Of a DNA stretch of 5,330 bases, positions 1 through 5,330 are shown one piece after another. The first letter of the stretch is position 1. The number at the start of each line of letters is the position of its first letter. A program made the translations under genes and the position numbers. Under the pieces are notes generated by a model. The model was not told the origin of the DNA and ran no database searches. It saw only the letters and a list, made by a program, of their open reading frames with translations. The DNA lies in NCBI GenBank assembly GCA_003135995.1, contig PNBM01000048.1, forward strand, positions 12,241 through 17,570, given 5' to 3'. The stretch is from Ignavibacteriota bacterium. GTDB lineage: Bacteria; Bacteroidota; Ignavibacteria; Tepidaquicellales; Tepidaquicellaceae.

Positions 1-16
1 TAAGGTATTTTTTAAA

Positions 17-442
17 ATGAATCGTTTAATAATTTTAAATATATTTTTATCGCTGTTTATTTATTCATCATGCTCGGATTCGATTGTTTCTTCATTTAAA
101 AAAGAATTAAAAGAGTCCGATAAAATAAAAATCTATTTTTATAAAACCGACACTTCAAAACCGGGAAAGTTCGAATCAATTGTTAATATCGATGACAAGA
201 ACGAAATTCAGAATTTTATAAATTGTATTTCCGAACAGGACGCACCATTTTACAAATGCGGATTTACAGGCTCGATTGAGTTCTTCAAAAACAACCTGAG
301 TTTAATTAACATGGAATTTAATGTTCAGCCTGCCTGCAGGCACATTATTTTTAAATTCAGGGATACAATGTTCTCAAAAGATATAACGGACGACGGGATA
401 AAATTAATTAATCAATATTACGAAAAAACCAAAACTTATTAA
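17..442 (+). CDS. Small predicted lipoprotein of unknown function
   Basis: A 141-residue protein that I do not recognise. The first 18 residues are a short basic start (MNR) followed by a hydrophobic stretch, then SSC with Cys19 as the likely lipidated residue. The lipobox is weak because Tyr16 stands at -3, where Leu or Val is usual; if Cys19 is not lipidated the protein would still be exported. The mature part is a compact alpha/beta-looking domain of about 120 residues with three further cysteines (Cys70, Cys81, Cys107). Its core, roughly residues 78-114, alternates aromatic residues and strands: FYKCGFTGSIEFF, then MEFN, then CRHIIFKF. Cys81 and Cys107 could form a disulfide in the periplasm or at the cell surface, but this is inference. 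A weak AAGG lies 11 bases before the ATG. The gene ends 3 bases before the TPR gene, so the two are probably co-transcribed. Confidence 0.75.
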   Translation: MNRLIILNIFLSLFIYSSCSDSIVSSFKKELKESDKIKIYFYKTDTSKPGKFESIVNIDDKNEIQNFINCISEQDAPFYKCGFTGSIEFFKNNLSLINMEFNVQPACRHIIFKFRDTMFSKDITDDGIKLINQYYEKTKTY

Positions 443-445
443 TTT

Positions 446-1279
446 ATGAAAAATTTACTGGTGGTACTGATGCTGGCGATTTCCATTAATATTTTTGCAC
501 AGGACAGTGATTCATTGTTCAACAAAGGCATGGAGCTGATGCAAAACAAAAAATATGTAGAGTCTATAACATATTTTAAAAAACATCTGCAAAACAATCC
601 TAACGATATCTTAGCCTATGATGCAATCGGCGCCACTTATGTGGAAATGAAATTATATGACCGTGCGATGGAAAATTTTGAAAAATCGATTGCGATAGAT
701 TCAAACAATGCAATGGGATATTCGAGCAGGGGTGCAATGTATTTACTTTTTAATCAAAAAGACAAAGCCGAAAAGGATTTGGTAAAATCTCTTGAATTAA
801 ATCCAAAAAATATTACAGCTTATATATCGCTTGCGGCTGTTTATATTACATCCGACAGATCTGAAAAAGGATTTGAAATCTTCGATAAAGCCCTCGAGGT
901 CGATCCAAACGCCGTTGATGTCTATACAAACAGAGCCGCCGTATATCTCAACAATGATGAGTATGAAAAAGCATTAAGTGATGTAAATAAAACAATTGAG
1001 CTTCAACCGAATGTTGCAAAAAATTATTATTTCCGGGGTACAATTTATAAAGATATGAAATTGTATGACAAATCGATGAAAGATTATGATAAAGCAATGC
1101 AGCTTGACCCGAATGACGGTGATTTATATGTCAGAAGAGGTATTCTGTATCTTAAATTAGAGAATTATAAAAAAGCTGTAGATGATATGGAATACGGGTA
1201 TAAATTAAGTCCGGAATTAAAAGAGCAGACAGCTGATTATTATAAAGAAGCAGTCGATAAATTAAAAATTAAGAATTAA
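446..1279 (+). CDS. Exported tetratricopeptide-repeat (TPR) protein, seven repeats
   Basis: A 277-residue protein with a signal peptide (residues 1-18, hydrophobic core LLVVLMLAISI, likely cleavage in IFA|Q), so the mature protein should be periplasmic or outer-surface. The rest is almost entirely TPR. Units of exactly 34 residues can be read from about residue 21, with the helix-capping position at Pro52, Ser86, Pro120, Pro154, Pro188, Pro222 and Pro256. Only the second unit replaces the proline, within DSNN. Typical TPR small and aromatic positions recur (Gly/Ala, Tyr, Ala, Tyr/Phe). No enzyme domain is attached. TPR solenoids act as protein-binding scaffolds, and the partner cannot be named from sequence. 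The last five codons (LKIKN) and the stop lie inside a tandem 7-base repeat, so the exact C-terminus was shaped by that repeat. The start has no Shine-Dalgarno sequence; only TTT separates it from the previous stop. Confidence 0.92.
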   Translation: MKNLLVVLMLAISINIFAQDSDSLFNKGMELMQNKKYVESITYFKKHLQNNPNDILAYDAIGATYVEMKLYDRAMENFEKSIAIDSNNAMGYSSRGAMYLLFNQKDKAEKDLVKSLELNPKNITAYISLAAVYITSDRSEKGFEIFDKALEVDPNAVDVYTNRAAVYLNNDEYEKALSDVNKTIELQPNVAKNYYFRGTIYKDMKLYDKSMKDYDKAMQLDPNDGDLYVRRGILYLKLENYKKAVDDMEYGYKLSPELKEQTADYYKEAVDKLKIKN

Positions 1280-1295
1280 GAATTAAAAATTAAAA
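1261..1295 (+). repeat. Tandem 7-base repeat ATTAA(A/G)A, five units, spanning a stop codon
   Basis: Five back-to-back 7-base units: ATTAAAA, ATTAAGA, ATTAAGA, ATTAAAA, ATTAAAA. An isolated extra ATTAAAA follows at 1304-1310. Each unit contains TAA and 7 is not a multiple of 3, so the array places stop codons in every forward frame; the TPR gene uses the one at 1277-1279. Related units occur at 3579-3606. Confidence 0.9.
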
Positions 1296-1345
1296 GCCTG
1301 TTAATTAAAATGTGGGAAGGTTCTTAAATATTAATTAATTTTATT

Positions 1346-1807
1346 ATGAGACATCTTATTTTTTTTATTATAGTTATTACTTTTGTTTCTTGCGGGAAAA
1401 AGCAGGACGAAGTCGAAATAAAAAAGTTGGACGATAAAAAAACTGTGAATGTTCCCGATACTTCCCATACATCAAAACAGGAAACAAAAGAAATAAAATC
1501 AGCAGGAAATAATGAAATTAAAAAAATAAGTTCGAAGGAAGCAAAGTCTAACATTAATCAGAATGCAGTTGTTACAGGATATGTAGCGGATGTTGCAATA
1601 AGAGAGAAAGTTGCATACCTTAATTTTGATTACAAGTTTCCGAAAAACACATTCACAGGTGTGATTTTCAAAGAAAAGTTTAAAGTGTTTGGTGACCTGT
1701 CAATTTATAAAAATAAAACCGTTGAAATAAACGGAGTTATAACGGAATACGGCAAGAAACCGCAGATAATTTTAAATTCGATTTCGCAAATAAAAATAGT
1801 TAAATGA
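1346..1807 (+). CDS. Lipoprotein with C-terminal OB-fold-like domain
   Basis: A 153-residue protein with three parts. Residues 1-15 are a short lipoprotein signal, with FVSC giving Cys16 as the lipid anchor. Residues 17 to about 60 are a charged Lys/Glu/Ser linker with no predicted fold. Residues from about 61 to 153 form a compact beta-rich domain. That domain starts with ISSKEAKSNINQNAVVTGYV and continues with AYLNFDYKFPKNTFTGVIF, a KFKVFGDLSIYKNKTVEINGVI segment and YGKKPQIILNSISQI. This order (G-V strand, LNF-F/Y-P-F-T-V-I-F, then KTV-x-I-x-G-I-x-Y-x-KPQI) resembles OB-fold domains of the nucleic-acid-binding type that often sit beside or inside thermonuclease-like secreted proteins. No nuclease catalytic residues are present. 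The ligand is unknown, and binding of DNA, sugar or protein is all possible. It ends one base before the era start, which implies translational coupling. The start has no Shine-Dalgarno sequence. Confidence 0.85.
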   Translation: MRHLIFFIIVITFVSCGKKQDEVEIKKLDDKKTVNVPDTSHTSKQETKEIKSAGNNEIKKISSKEAKSNINQNAVVTGYVADVAIREKVAYLNFDYKFPKNTFTGVIFKEKFKVFGDLSIYKNKTVEINGVITEYGKKPQIILNSISQIKIVK

Positions 1808-1808
1808 T

Positions 1809-2693
1809 ATGAAAAAATGCGGTTATGTAGCATTAATCGGACAGCCGAACGCAGGAAAATCAACACTGATGAACACTTTACTGAACTATGATCTGTCAAT
1901 CGTAAATCCGAAAGTTCAAACAACAAGAAATAAAATTATAGGCGTCCTTTCCGAAGATGATTACCAGGTAGTTTTTATTGATACGCCGGGAATTTTCGAA
2001 CCTAAAACAGAACTGCAAAGATTCATGTTCGAAGAACTGAGGTCTTCTTTTAATGAAGCAGATATTATACTGATTTTAATTGACGGCTCAAAATTCAACC
2101 ATACAAACGAAGAAAAATTCCGAACATTATTCAGCAAAGAATTGAATAATAAAAAAATAATAGTAGCCTTCAATAAAATAGATATAATCGAACAGTCTAA
2201 AACGGAAGAGATTATCGCTAACCTGAAATCCGATTTCGGATACGATACAATTGTTCCGGTTTCCGCATTGATAAAATTCAATACGGATGTATTAAAAAAG
2301 TTAATTGTAAATAGTCTTCCGGAATCCGAATTTTATTTTGACGAAGAAACATTATCCGATAAGCCGGAAAAATTTTTCATATCCGAAATCATACGCGAAA
2401 AAATACTTGAGTTGTATGCTGAGGAAATTCCTTATAGTGTCTTTGTTGATATAAGGGAATTCAAGGAAAGAGAAAACGGGAAAGATTATATCAATGCAGA
2501 TATCATTCTCGAAAGAGATTCACAAAAGAAAATATTAATAGGCAGAGGCGGAAAGATGATAAAAATTCTCGGGCAGAAAGCACGAACCGAAATAGAAAAA
2601 TTCCGCGGAAGGGAAGTTTATCTGAATTTATTTGTTAAGATAAGAAAAGACTGGCGTAAAGATAAAAAGTTTTTAAAAGAAAATTTTACTTAA
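1809..2693 (+). CDS. era: GTPase Era, ribosome small-subunit assembly factor
   Basis: A 294-residue protein of the usual Era length with both Era domains. The N-terminal TrmE-Era-EngA-type GTPase carries G1 GQPNAGKS (residues 11-18), G2 around Thr38-Thr39 in QTTRNK, G3 DTPG (58-61), G4 NKID (122-125) and G5 SAL (152-154). The C-terminal type II KH domain carries the GRGG loop (245-248) followed by a helix and EVYLNLFVKIRKDWRKD, a typical Era ending. Members of the family bind GTP and the 3' end of 16S rRNA during late 30S maturation and act in the cytoplasm near the membrane. All motifs are intact. The start ATG is one base after the lipoprotein stop; an ATG at 1804 is in another frame. There is no Shine-Dalgarno sequence, so translation may depend on coupling with the gene before it. 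The next gene follows after 13 bases. Confidence 0.98.
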   Translation: MKKCGYVALIGQPNAGKSTLMNTLLNYDLSIVNPKVQTTRNKIIGVLSEDDYQVVFIDTPGIFEPKTELQRFMFEELRSSFNEADIILILIDGSKFNHTNEEKFRTLFSKELNNKKIIVAFNKIDIIEQSKTEEIIANLKSDFGYDTIVPVSALIKFNTDVLKKLIVNSLPESEFYFDEETLSDKPEKFFISEIIREKILELYAEEIPYSVFVDIREFKERENGKDYINADIILERDSQKKILIGRGGKMIKILGQKARTEIEKFRGREVYLNLFVKIRKDWRKDKKFLKENFT

Positions 2694-2706
2694 TATTTTT
2701 AATTAT

Positions 2707-3570
2707 ATGGAAAGCAAAGACTTTGTCGTTCCGTTCGATAAAAAAATCGGTTTAAAAAACTATGACCCGGGTTATACAGGTGACTTCAAACACAGGAAAG
2801 AAGCAAAAAAGAAACTTAAGGATGATATAAAAAAATTAGCGCAATTGCAGGATGTGCTGTATGCGTCAAATACATATGGACTATTAATTATTATTCAGGC
2901 TCTCGATGCCGCAGGTAAAGATAGTGTAATAAAACACGTAATGTCCGGTGTTAATCCCCAGGGATGCAACGTGTTGAGCTTTAAAGCACCGTCTACCGAA
3001 GAACTGAATCATGATTATTTATGGAGATGTGTCAGATCACTTCCTGAAAAAGGAATGATTGGAATTTTCAACCGCTCTTATTATGAAGAAGTTATTGTAA
3101 CGAAAGTTCACCCGGAGCTGCTCGATAAGGAAAAATTACCGCCGTACAAAGATTTAAAATCCCTGATAGCCGAAAGGTTTGAAGAAATAAATCACCTTGA
3201 AAAATATCTTATAAAAAACGGAATAATATTACTTAAATTTTTTCTTAACGTTTCAAAGAAAGAGCAGAAGAACAGGTTTTTAAAAAGAATCACCCAACCC
3301 GAAAAAAACTGGAAGTTCTCGTTGGCTGATGTTAAAGAACGGGGACACTGGGATGATTATTTAAAAGCATTTGAAGAAGTGTTCAACAATACAAGCACTA
3401 AAAATGCACCCTGGCATATCATTCCGGCTGATAATAAATGGTTTACTCATACAGTCATAGCTGATATTATAGTAAGAAAGCTGAAAGAACTGAATTTAAA
3501 ATATCCCGAAGTGTCGGAAGAGCATAAAAAGGAAATTTTAAAAGTTAAAGAAATTTTAGAAGCAGAATAG
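2707..3570 (+). CDS. ppk2: PPK2-family polyphosphate:nucleotide phosphotransferase (class III-like)
   Basis: A 287-residue protein with a single PPK2 domain, as in one-domain family members. Visible motifs are the Walker A-type loop LDAAGKDS (residues 66-73) continuing into IKHVMSGVNPQGCNVLSFKAP, the Walker B-type segment IGIFNRSYYEEV (118-129), a basic lid helix with Arg190, Lys193 and Arg194 in KKEQKNRFLKR, and the C-terminal PWHIIPADNKWF (235-246). The family moves phosphate between polyphosphate and nucleotides in the cytoplasm. The wording of the motifs (QALDAAGKDS rather than a glycine-led loop, NRSYYEEV) looks most like class III enzymes, which phosphorylate both NMP and NDP, but class and substrate are inferred. 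All visible active-site motifs are intact. It probably shares a transcript with era, 13 bases upstream, and is the last + strand gene before a convergent boundary. A function in stress-time ATP/GTP supply is plausible but not shown. Confidence 0.96.
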   Translation: MESKDFVVPFDKKIGLKNYDPGYTGDFKHRKEAKKKLKDDIKKLAQLQDVLYASNTYGLLIIIQALDAAGKDSVIKHVMSGVNPQGCNVLSFKAPSTEELNHDYLWRCVRSLPEKGMIGIFNRSYYEEVIVTKVHPELLDKEKLPPYKDLKSLIAERFEEINHLEKYLIKNGIILLKFFLNVSKKEQKNRFLKRITQPEKNWKFSLADVKERGHWDDYLKAFEEVFNNTSTKNAPWHIIPADNKWFTHTVIADIIVRKLKELNLKYPEVSEEHKKEILKVKEILEAE

Positions 3571-3578
3571 CATATTCA

Positions 3579-3606
3579 ATTTTAAATTTTAAATTATAAA
3601 TTAAGA
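3579..3606 (+). repeat. Tandem 7-base AT repeat, four units, behind the PPK2 stop
   Basis: Four adjacent 7-base units: ATTTTAA, ATTTTAA, ATTATAA, ATTAAGA. The last is identical to two units of the array at 1261-1295, and all keep ATT plus an A-rich end. The array starts 8 bases after the PPK2 stop. It is low-complexity AT sequence, so a common origin with the other array is inference. Confidence 0.75.
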
Positions 3607-3625
3607 GCTTTTAACATCACTAAAC

Positions 3626-3677
3626 TAAAATTTATAAAATCTACAACTCTTTAATCCTACGAATTTTATAAATTTTA
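3626..3677. terminator. AT-only inverted repeat, candidate terminator between convergent genes
   Basis: Two perfectly complementary 15-base arms, 3626-3640 and 3663-3677, contain only A and T and are separated by a 22-base loop (3641-3662). The hairpin lies between the convergent stops at 3570 and 3699, where a shared terminator is expected. On the + strand side a T-rich stretch (3682-3692) follows closely; on the - strand side there is no comparable T run. The lack of any G-C pair and the long loop make it a weak hairpin, so termination is a guess from position. I saw no better terminator in the gap 3571-3698. Confidence 0.45.
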
Positions 3678-3694
3678 CGAATTTTTAATTTTAC
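3661..3694 (+). repeat. Degenerate 9-base repeat (G/A)AATTTTA(C/T)
   Basis: Adjacent units GAATTTTAT (3661-3669), AAATTTTAC (3670-3678) and GAATTTTTA (3679-3687), then a shortened ATTTTAC (3688-3694). The array overlaps the right arm of the inverted repeat and stops 5 bases before the M42 stop codon. Together with the 7-base array it fills most of the 128-base gap between convergent genes. Confidence 0.6.
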
Positions 3695-3698
3695 AAAT

Positions 3699-4772
3699 TT
3701 ATTTAATATATTTAAACTCGTGTCCTGATTTTAATTGCAATAAAAATTCATAAATTAATTTAATCGCACTATCCACATCATCTTTATGCACGGTTTCAAC
3801 TGTAGTATGCATATATCTCAGCGGAACAGAGACAAGAGCGGAAGCCACTCCCGCGCCCGAATATGCAAACGCATCGGTATCGGTTCCCGTGCTTCTTGAA
3901 ACCGCATCACGCTGGAACGGAATTTTTTTTCTGGTTGCCGTATTGATTAACATTTCAAGAACATTATTATGAACGGCTGGTCCGTATGTTAACACGGCGC
4001 CTTTTCCGCAGGTTGTGTCGCCGTCTTTTTTCTTCTCATACATCGGCGGACGTGAATCGTGACAAACATCTGTGACTATAGCTACGTCAGGCTTAATTCT
4101 GTTTGCAATCATTTGTGCTGCCCTGAGCCCGATTTCCTCCTGTACGGAATTCACGATATATAAACCGAAGTTTAATTTCTTTTTATTTTCCTTTAACATT
4201 CGTGCAACTTCTGCAATTACGAATCCACCCATTCGATTATCAAGAGCCCTGCCGACAATAAAATCATTATTCAGAATAAACATTTCATCATCAAAAGTTG
4301 CTACGCTGCCGATGTGTATTCCAAGCTTCTCGACTTCTTTTTTTGAATTGCATCCGCAGTCAAGAAAAATATTTTTCATAGTAGGAGTTTCTTCATTTTT
4401 TAAATCCCTCACGTGGATTGCAGGCCATCCGAAAATTGCTTTAACGATTCCGTTCTTGGTATGTATGTTTACTCTTTTTGAGGGAGCAATCTGATGGTCT
4501 GAACCGCCGTTGCGTTTCAGGTAAATAAATCCTTCATCGGTGATATATCCGACGTACCAGGATATTTCATCGGCGTGAGCTTCTATGACTACTTTGTATG
4601 TAGCGGAAGGATTAATAACTCCGACAACTGTTCCGTAAGTGTCGCTTATATATTCATCTATATAAGGTTTAAGATATTCGAGCCATAATTTTTGCCCGGG
4701 AGTTTCGTACCCGGTTGGCGAAGCATTGTTTAAATAGCGCTCAAGAAAATCCATACTTTCTTTTCTCATCAT
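3699..4772 (-). CDS. M42-family metallo-aminopeptidase
   Basis: A 357-residue protein of normal length for M42 peptidases (glutamyl aminopeptidase/deblocking aminopeptidase type), cytosolic, with no signal peptide. After the opening NNASPTGYE (residues 15-23, the usual family start region), all active-site residues are present: His66 and catalytic Asp68 in EAHADE, bridging Asp178 in RALDNR, Glu212 (general base) and Glu213 (metal) in QEEIG, Asp235 in VTDVCHD, and His322 in MHTTVE. Two metal ions, often Zn or Co, are expected. Family members are dodecameric and remove N-terminal residues from peptides; relatives were once named endoglucanase from an unconfirmed activity. The exact specificity cannot be read from sequence. 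The start is uncertain: Met1 (4772) and Met2 are adjacent, and Met7 (4754) is preceded by a purine run, AGAAAAGAAAG, that could act as a ribosome site. The gene lies 8 bases behind the lipoate ligase gene, so they are probably co-transcribed. Confidence 0.96.
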   Translation of the reverse strand: MMRKESMDFLERYLNNASPTGYETPGQKLWLEYLKPYIDEYISDTYGTVVGVINPSATYKVVIEAHADEISWYVGYITDEGFIYLKRNGGSDHQIAPSKRVNIHTKNGIVKAIFGWPAIHVRDLKNEETPTMKNIFLDCGCNSKKEVEKLGIHIGSVATFDDEMFILNNDFIVGRALDNRMGGFVIAEVARMLKENKKKLNFGLYIVNSVQEEIGLRAAQMIANRIKPDVAIVTDVCHDSRPPMYEKKKDGDTTCGKGAVLTYGPAVHNNVLEMLINTATRKKIPFQRDAVSRSTGTDTDAFAYSGAGVASALVSVPLRYMHTTVETVHKDDVDSAIKLIYEFLLQLKSGHEFKYIK

Positions 4773-4780
4773 TTTTATTT

Positions 4781-5330
4781 TTATATTAAAAAATTAACGA
4801 ATTCATCCGCTGTAATGGCACCAATATAATAATTAAAATCAATATTGCCGATTGCTTTTTTTACTTCATCTTCTTTGAAGTGCTTTCCTATAAGGGGTTT
4901 CTCGATATCGTCGAGTTCACCAGAGCCGAGAAAATCACCATATATTTTAATATTCCGGATTATCCCGTCTTTAACTTCTATTCGTGCATCTATCTGACCG
5001 AAATCAAAACGATTTTTTTTCTGAATGTTGAATTCCGGTGACCTTCCGAAATTCCAGTCCCAGCTTCTGTATTTTTCATTTGAAAGCTTGTAAACTTTTT
5101 CCCATTCCTCTTCACTCAGTTCTACTATAGGAATATTCTCATAATCCTTAAATATAAATTTTGTAATTATTTCCTTAAATTCTTCTATACTCATTTCGGT
5201 TTTCAAAAACTCCGAAATATTAGCCACACGGCTTCGGATTGATTTTATTCCTTTGCTCTCAATCTTGTCCGTTTTCACATTCAGTGCCTGCACGACATCT
5301 TCGAGATGCGAATCGAACAAAAGTGTTCCG
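4781..5330 (-). CDS. lplA: Lipoate-protein ligase, C-terminal part (runs off the window)
   Basis: The reading frame is open to the window edge, so only about the last 183 residues are seen; the 5' end and catalytic core are outside. The frame opens with GTLLFDSHLEDVVQALNV, then IESKGIKSIRSRVANI, which matches the end of the LplA catalytic domain. The rest is the LplA C-terminal accessory domain: SWDWNFGRSPEFN, a beta strand pair (DARIEVKDGIIRNIKIYGDF), FLGSGELDDIEKPLIGKHF and a final helix pair around GNIDFNYYIGAITADEF. The enzyme activates free lipoate with ATP and attaches it to a lysine of E2 subunits or GcvH in the cytoplasm; the C-terminal domain moves during the adenylation and transfer steps. 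A TTG at 5318-5320 could be read as a start but is internal, because family sequence continues before it. Whether the missing part is intact cannot be judged. Confidence 0.93.
   Translation of the reverse strand, partial: GTLLFDSHLEDVVQALNVKTDKIESKGIKSIRSRVANISEFLKTEMSIEEFKEIITKFIFKDYENIPIVELSEEEWEKVYKLSNEKYRSWDWNFGRSPEFNIQKKNRFDFGQIDARIEVKDGIIRNIKIYGDFLGSGELDDIEKPLIGKHFKEDEVKKAIGNIDFNYYIGAITADEFVNFLI

Noticed and set aside
1..16. The leading TAA as the stop codon of an upstream gene.
   Set aside because: Only three bases are visible before the gene, so no reading frame can be established.
1310..1327. A tiny reading frame (MWEGS) before the OB-fold lipoprotein, as a possible leader peptide.
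   Set aside because: Five codons with no ribosome site, no paired attenuator hairpin and no amino-acid bias linked to the next gene; chance is likely.
1280..1345. Promoter for the 1346-3570 gene group.
   Set aside because: I found neither a convincing TTG/TAnnTTTG pair of the Bacteroidota type nor a good sigma-70 pair; the AT repeats make partial matches meaningless.
1324..1554. Reverse-strand reading frame opposite the OB-fold lipoprotein.
   Set aside because: It lies opposite a well-supported gene, has no recognisable domain and is explained by the complement of a Lys/Glu-rich frame.
1705..2281. Two further reverse-strand frames (1705-1926 and 1961-2281) opposite the lipoprotein end and era.
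   Set aside because: Era is certain on the other strand and the reverse products show no family features.
3601..3614. Near-palindrome TTAAGAGCTTTTAA as an operator or terminator.
   Set aside because: Very short, with one mismatched pair and no loop; expected by chance in AT-rich DNA and weaker than the 15-bp inverted repeat beside it.
4072..4494. Forward frame of 140 codons opposite the M42 peptidase.
   Set aside because: The M42 gene has all catalytic motifs on the - strand; the forward product is a hydrophobic shadow with no start signal.
5318..5320. TTG as the start of the lipoate ligase frame.
   Set aside because: The preceding codons still encode family sequence (GTL before LFDS) and the remaining protein lacks the catalytic core; the frame simply continues beyond the window.

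Overview
The window is AT-rich, densely coded bacterial chromosome. Six genes are visible: five on the + strand (17-3570) and two convergent ones on the - strand counted as one complete and one partial (3699-5330), giving seven coding regions in all. The low GC, the K/N/I-rich proteins, short lipoprotein signals with few residues between the start and the lipid cysteine, a signal peptide ending in FAQ, and the near absence of Shine-Dalgarno sequences all fit the Bacteroidota/Ignavibacteriota (FCB) side of the tree. This is an inference from style, not a placement by a marker gene.

Layout of the + strand: an unrecognised small lipoprotein (17-442), an exported protein of seven TPR units (446-1279), a lipoprotein with an OB-fold-like C-terminal domain (1346-1807), the ribosome-assembly GTPase Era (1809-2693) and a class III-like PPK2 polyphosphate kinase (2707-3570). 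Stop-to-start gaps are 3, 66, 1 and 13 bases, so 17-1279 and 1346-3570 look like two tightly packed groups that may be read as one transcript. Layout of the - strand: the C-terminal part of a lipoate-protein ligase, which enters from beyond the right edge (4781-5330), followed after 8 bases by a complete M42-family metallo-aminopeptidase (3699-4772).

The genes do not form an evident single pathway. Era and PPK2 are housekeeping functions (30S assembly; nucleotide regeneration from polyphosphate), the three upstream genes are envelope or periplasmic proteins, and the - strand pair serves lipoylation and peptide turnover. I see no mobile element, CRISPR array, tRNA, rRNA or defence system.

The most distinctive non-coding signal is a set of AT-only or nearly AT-only short repeats in the two real intergenic gaps. 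Five tandem 7-base units overlap the stop codon of the TPR gene, four related 7-base units lie just behind the PPK2 stop, and a perfect 15-bp inverted repeat sits between the convergent PPK2 and M42 genes, where it may serve as a terminator.
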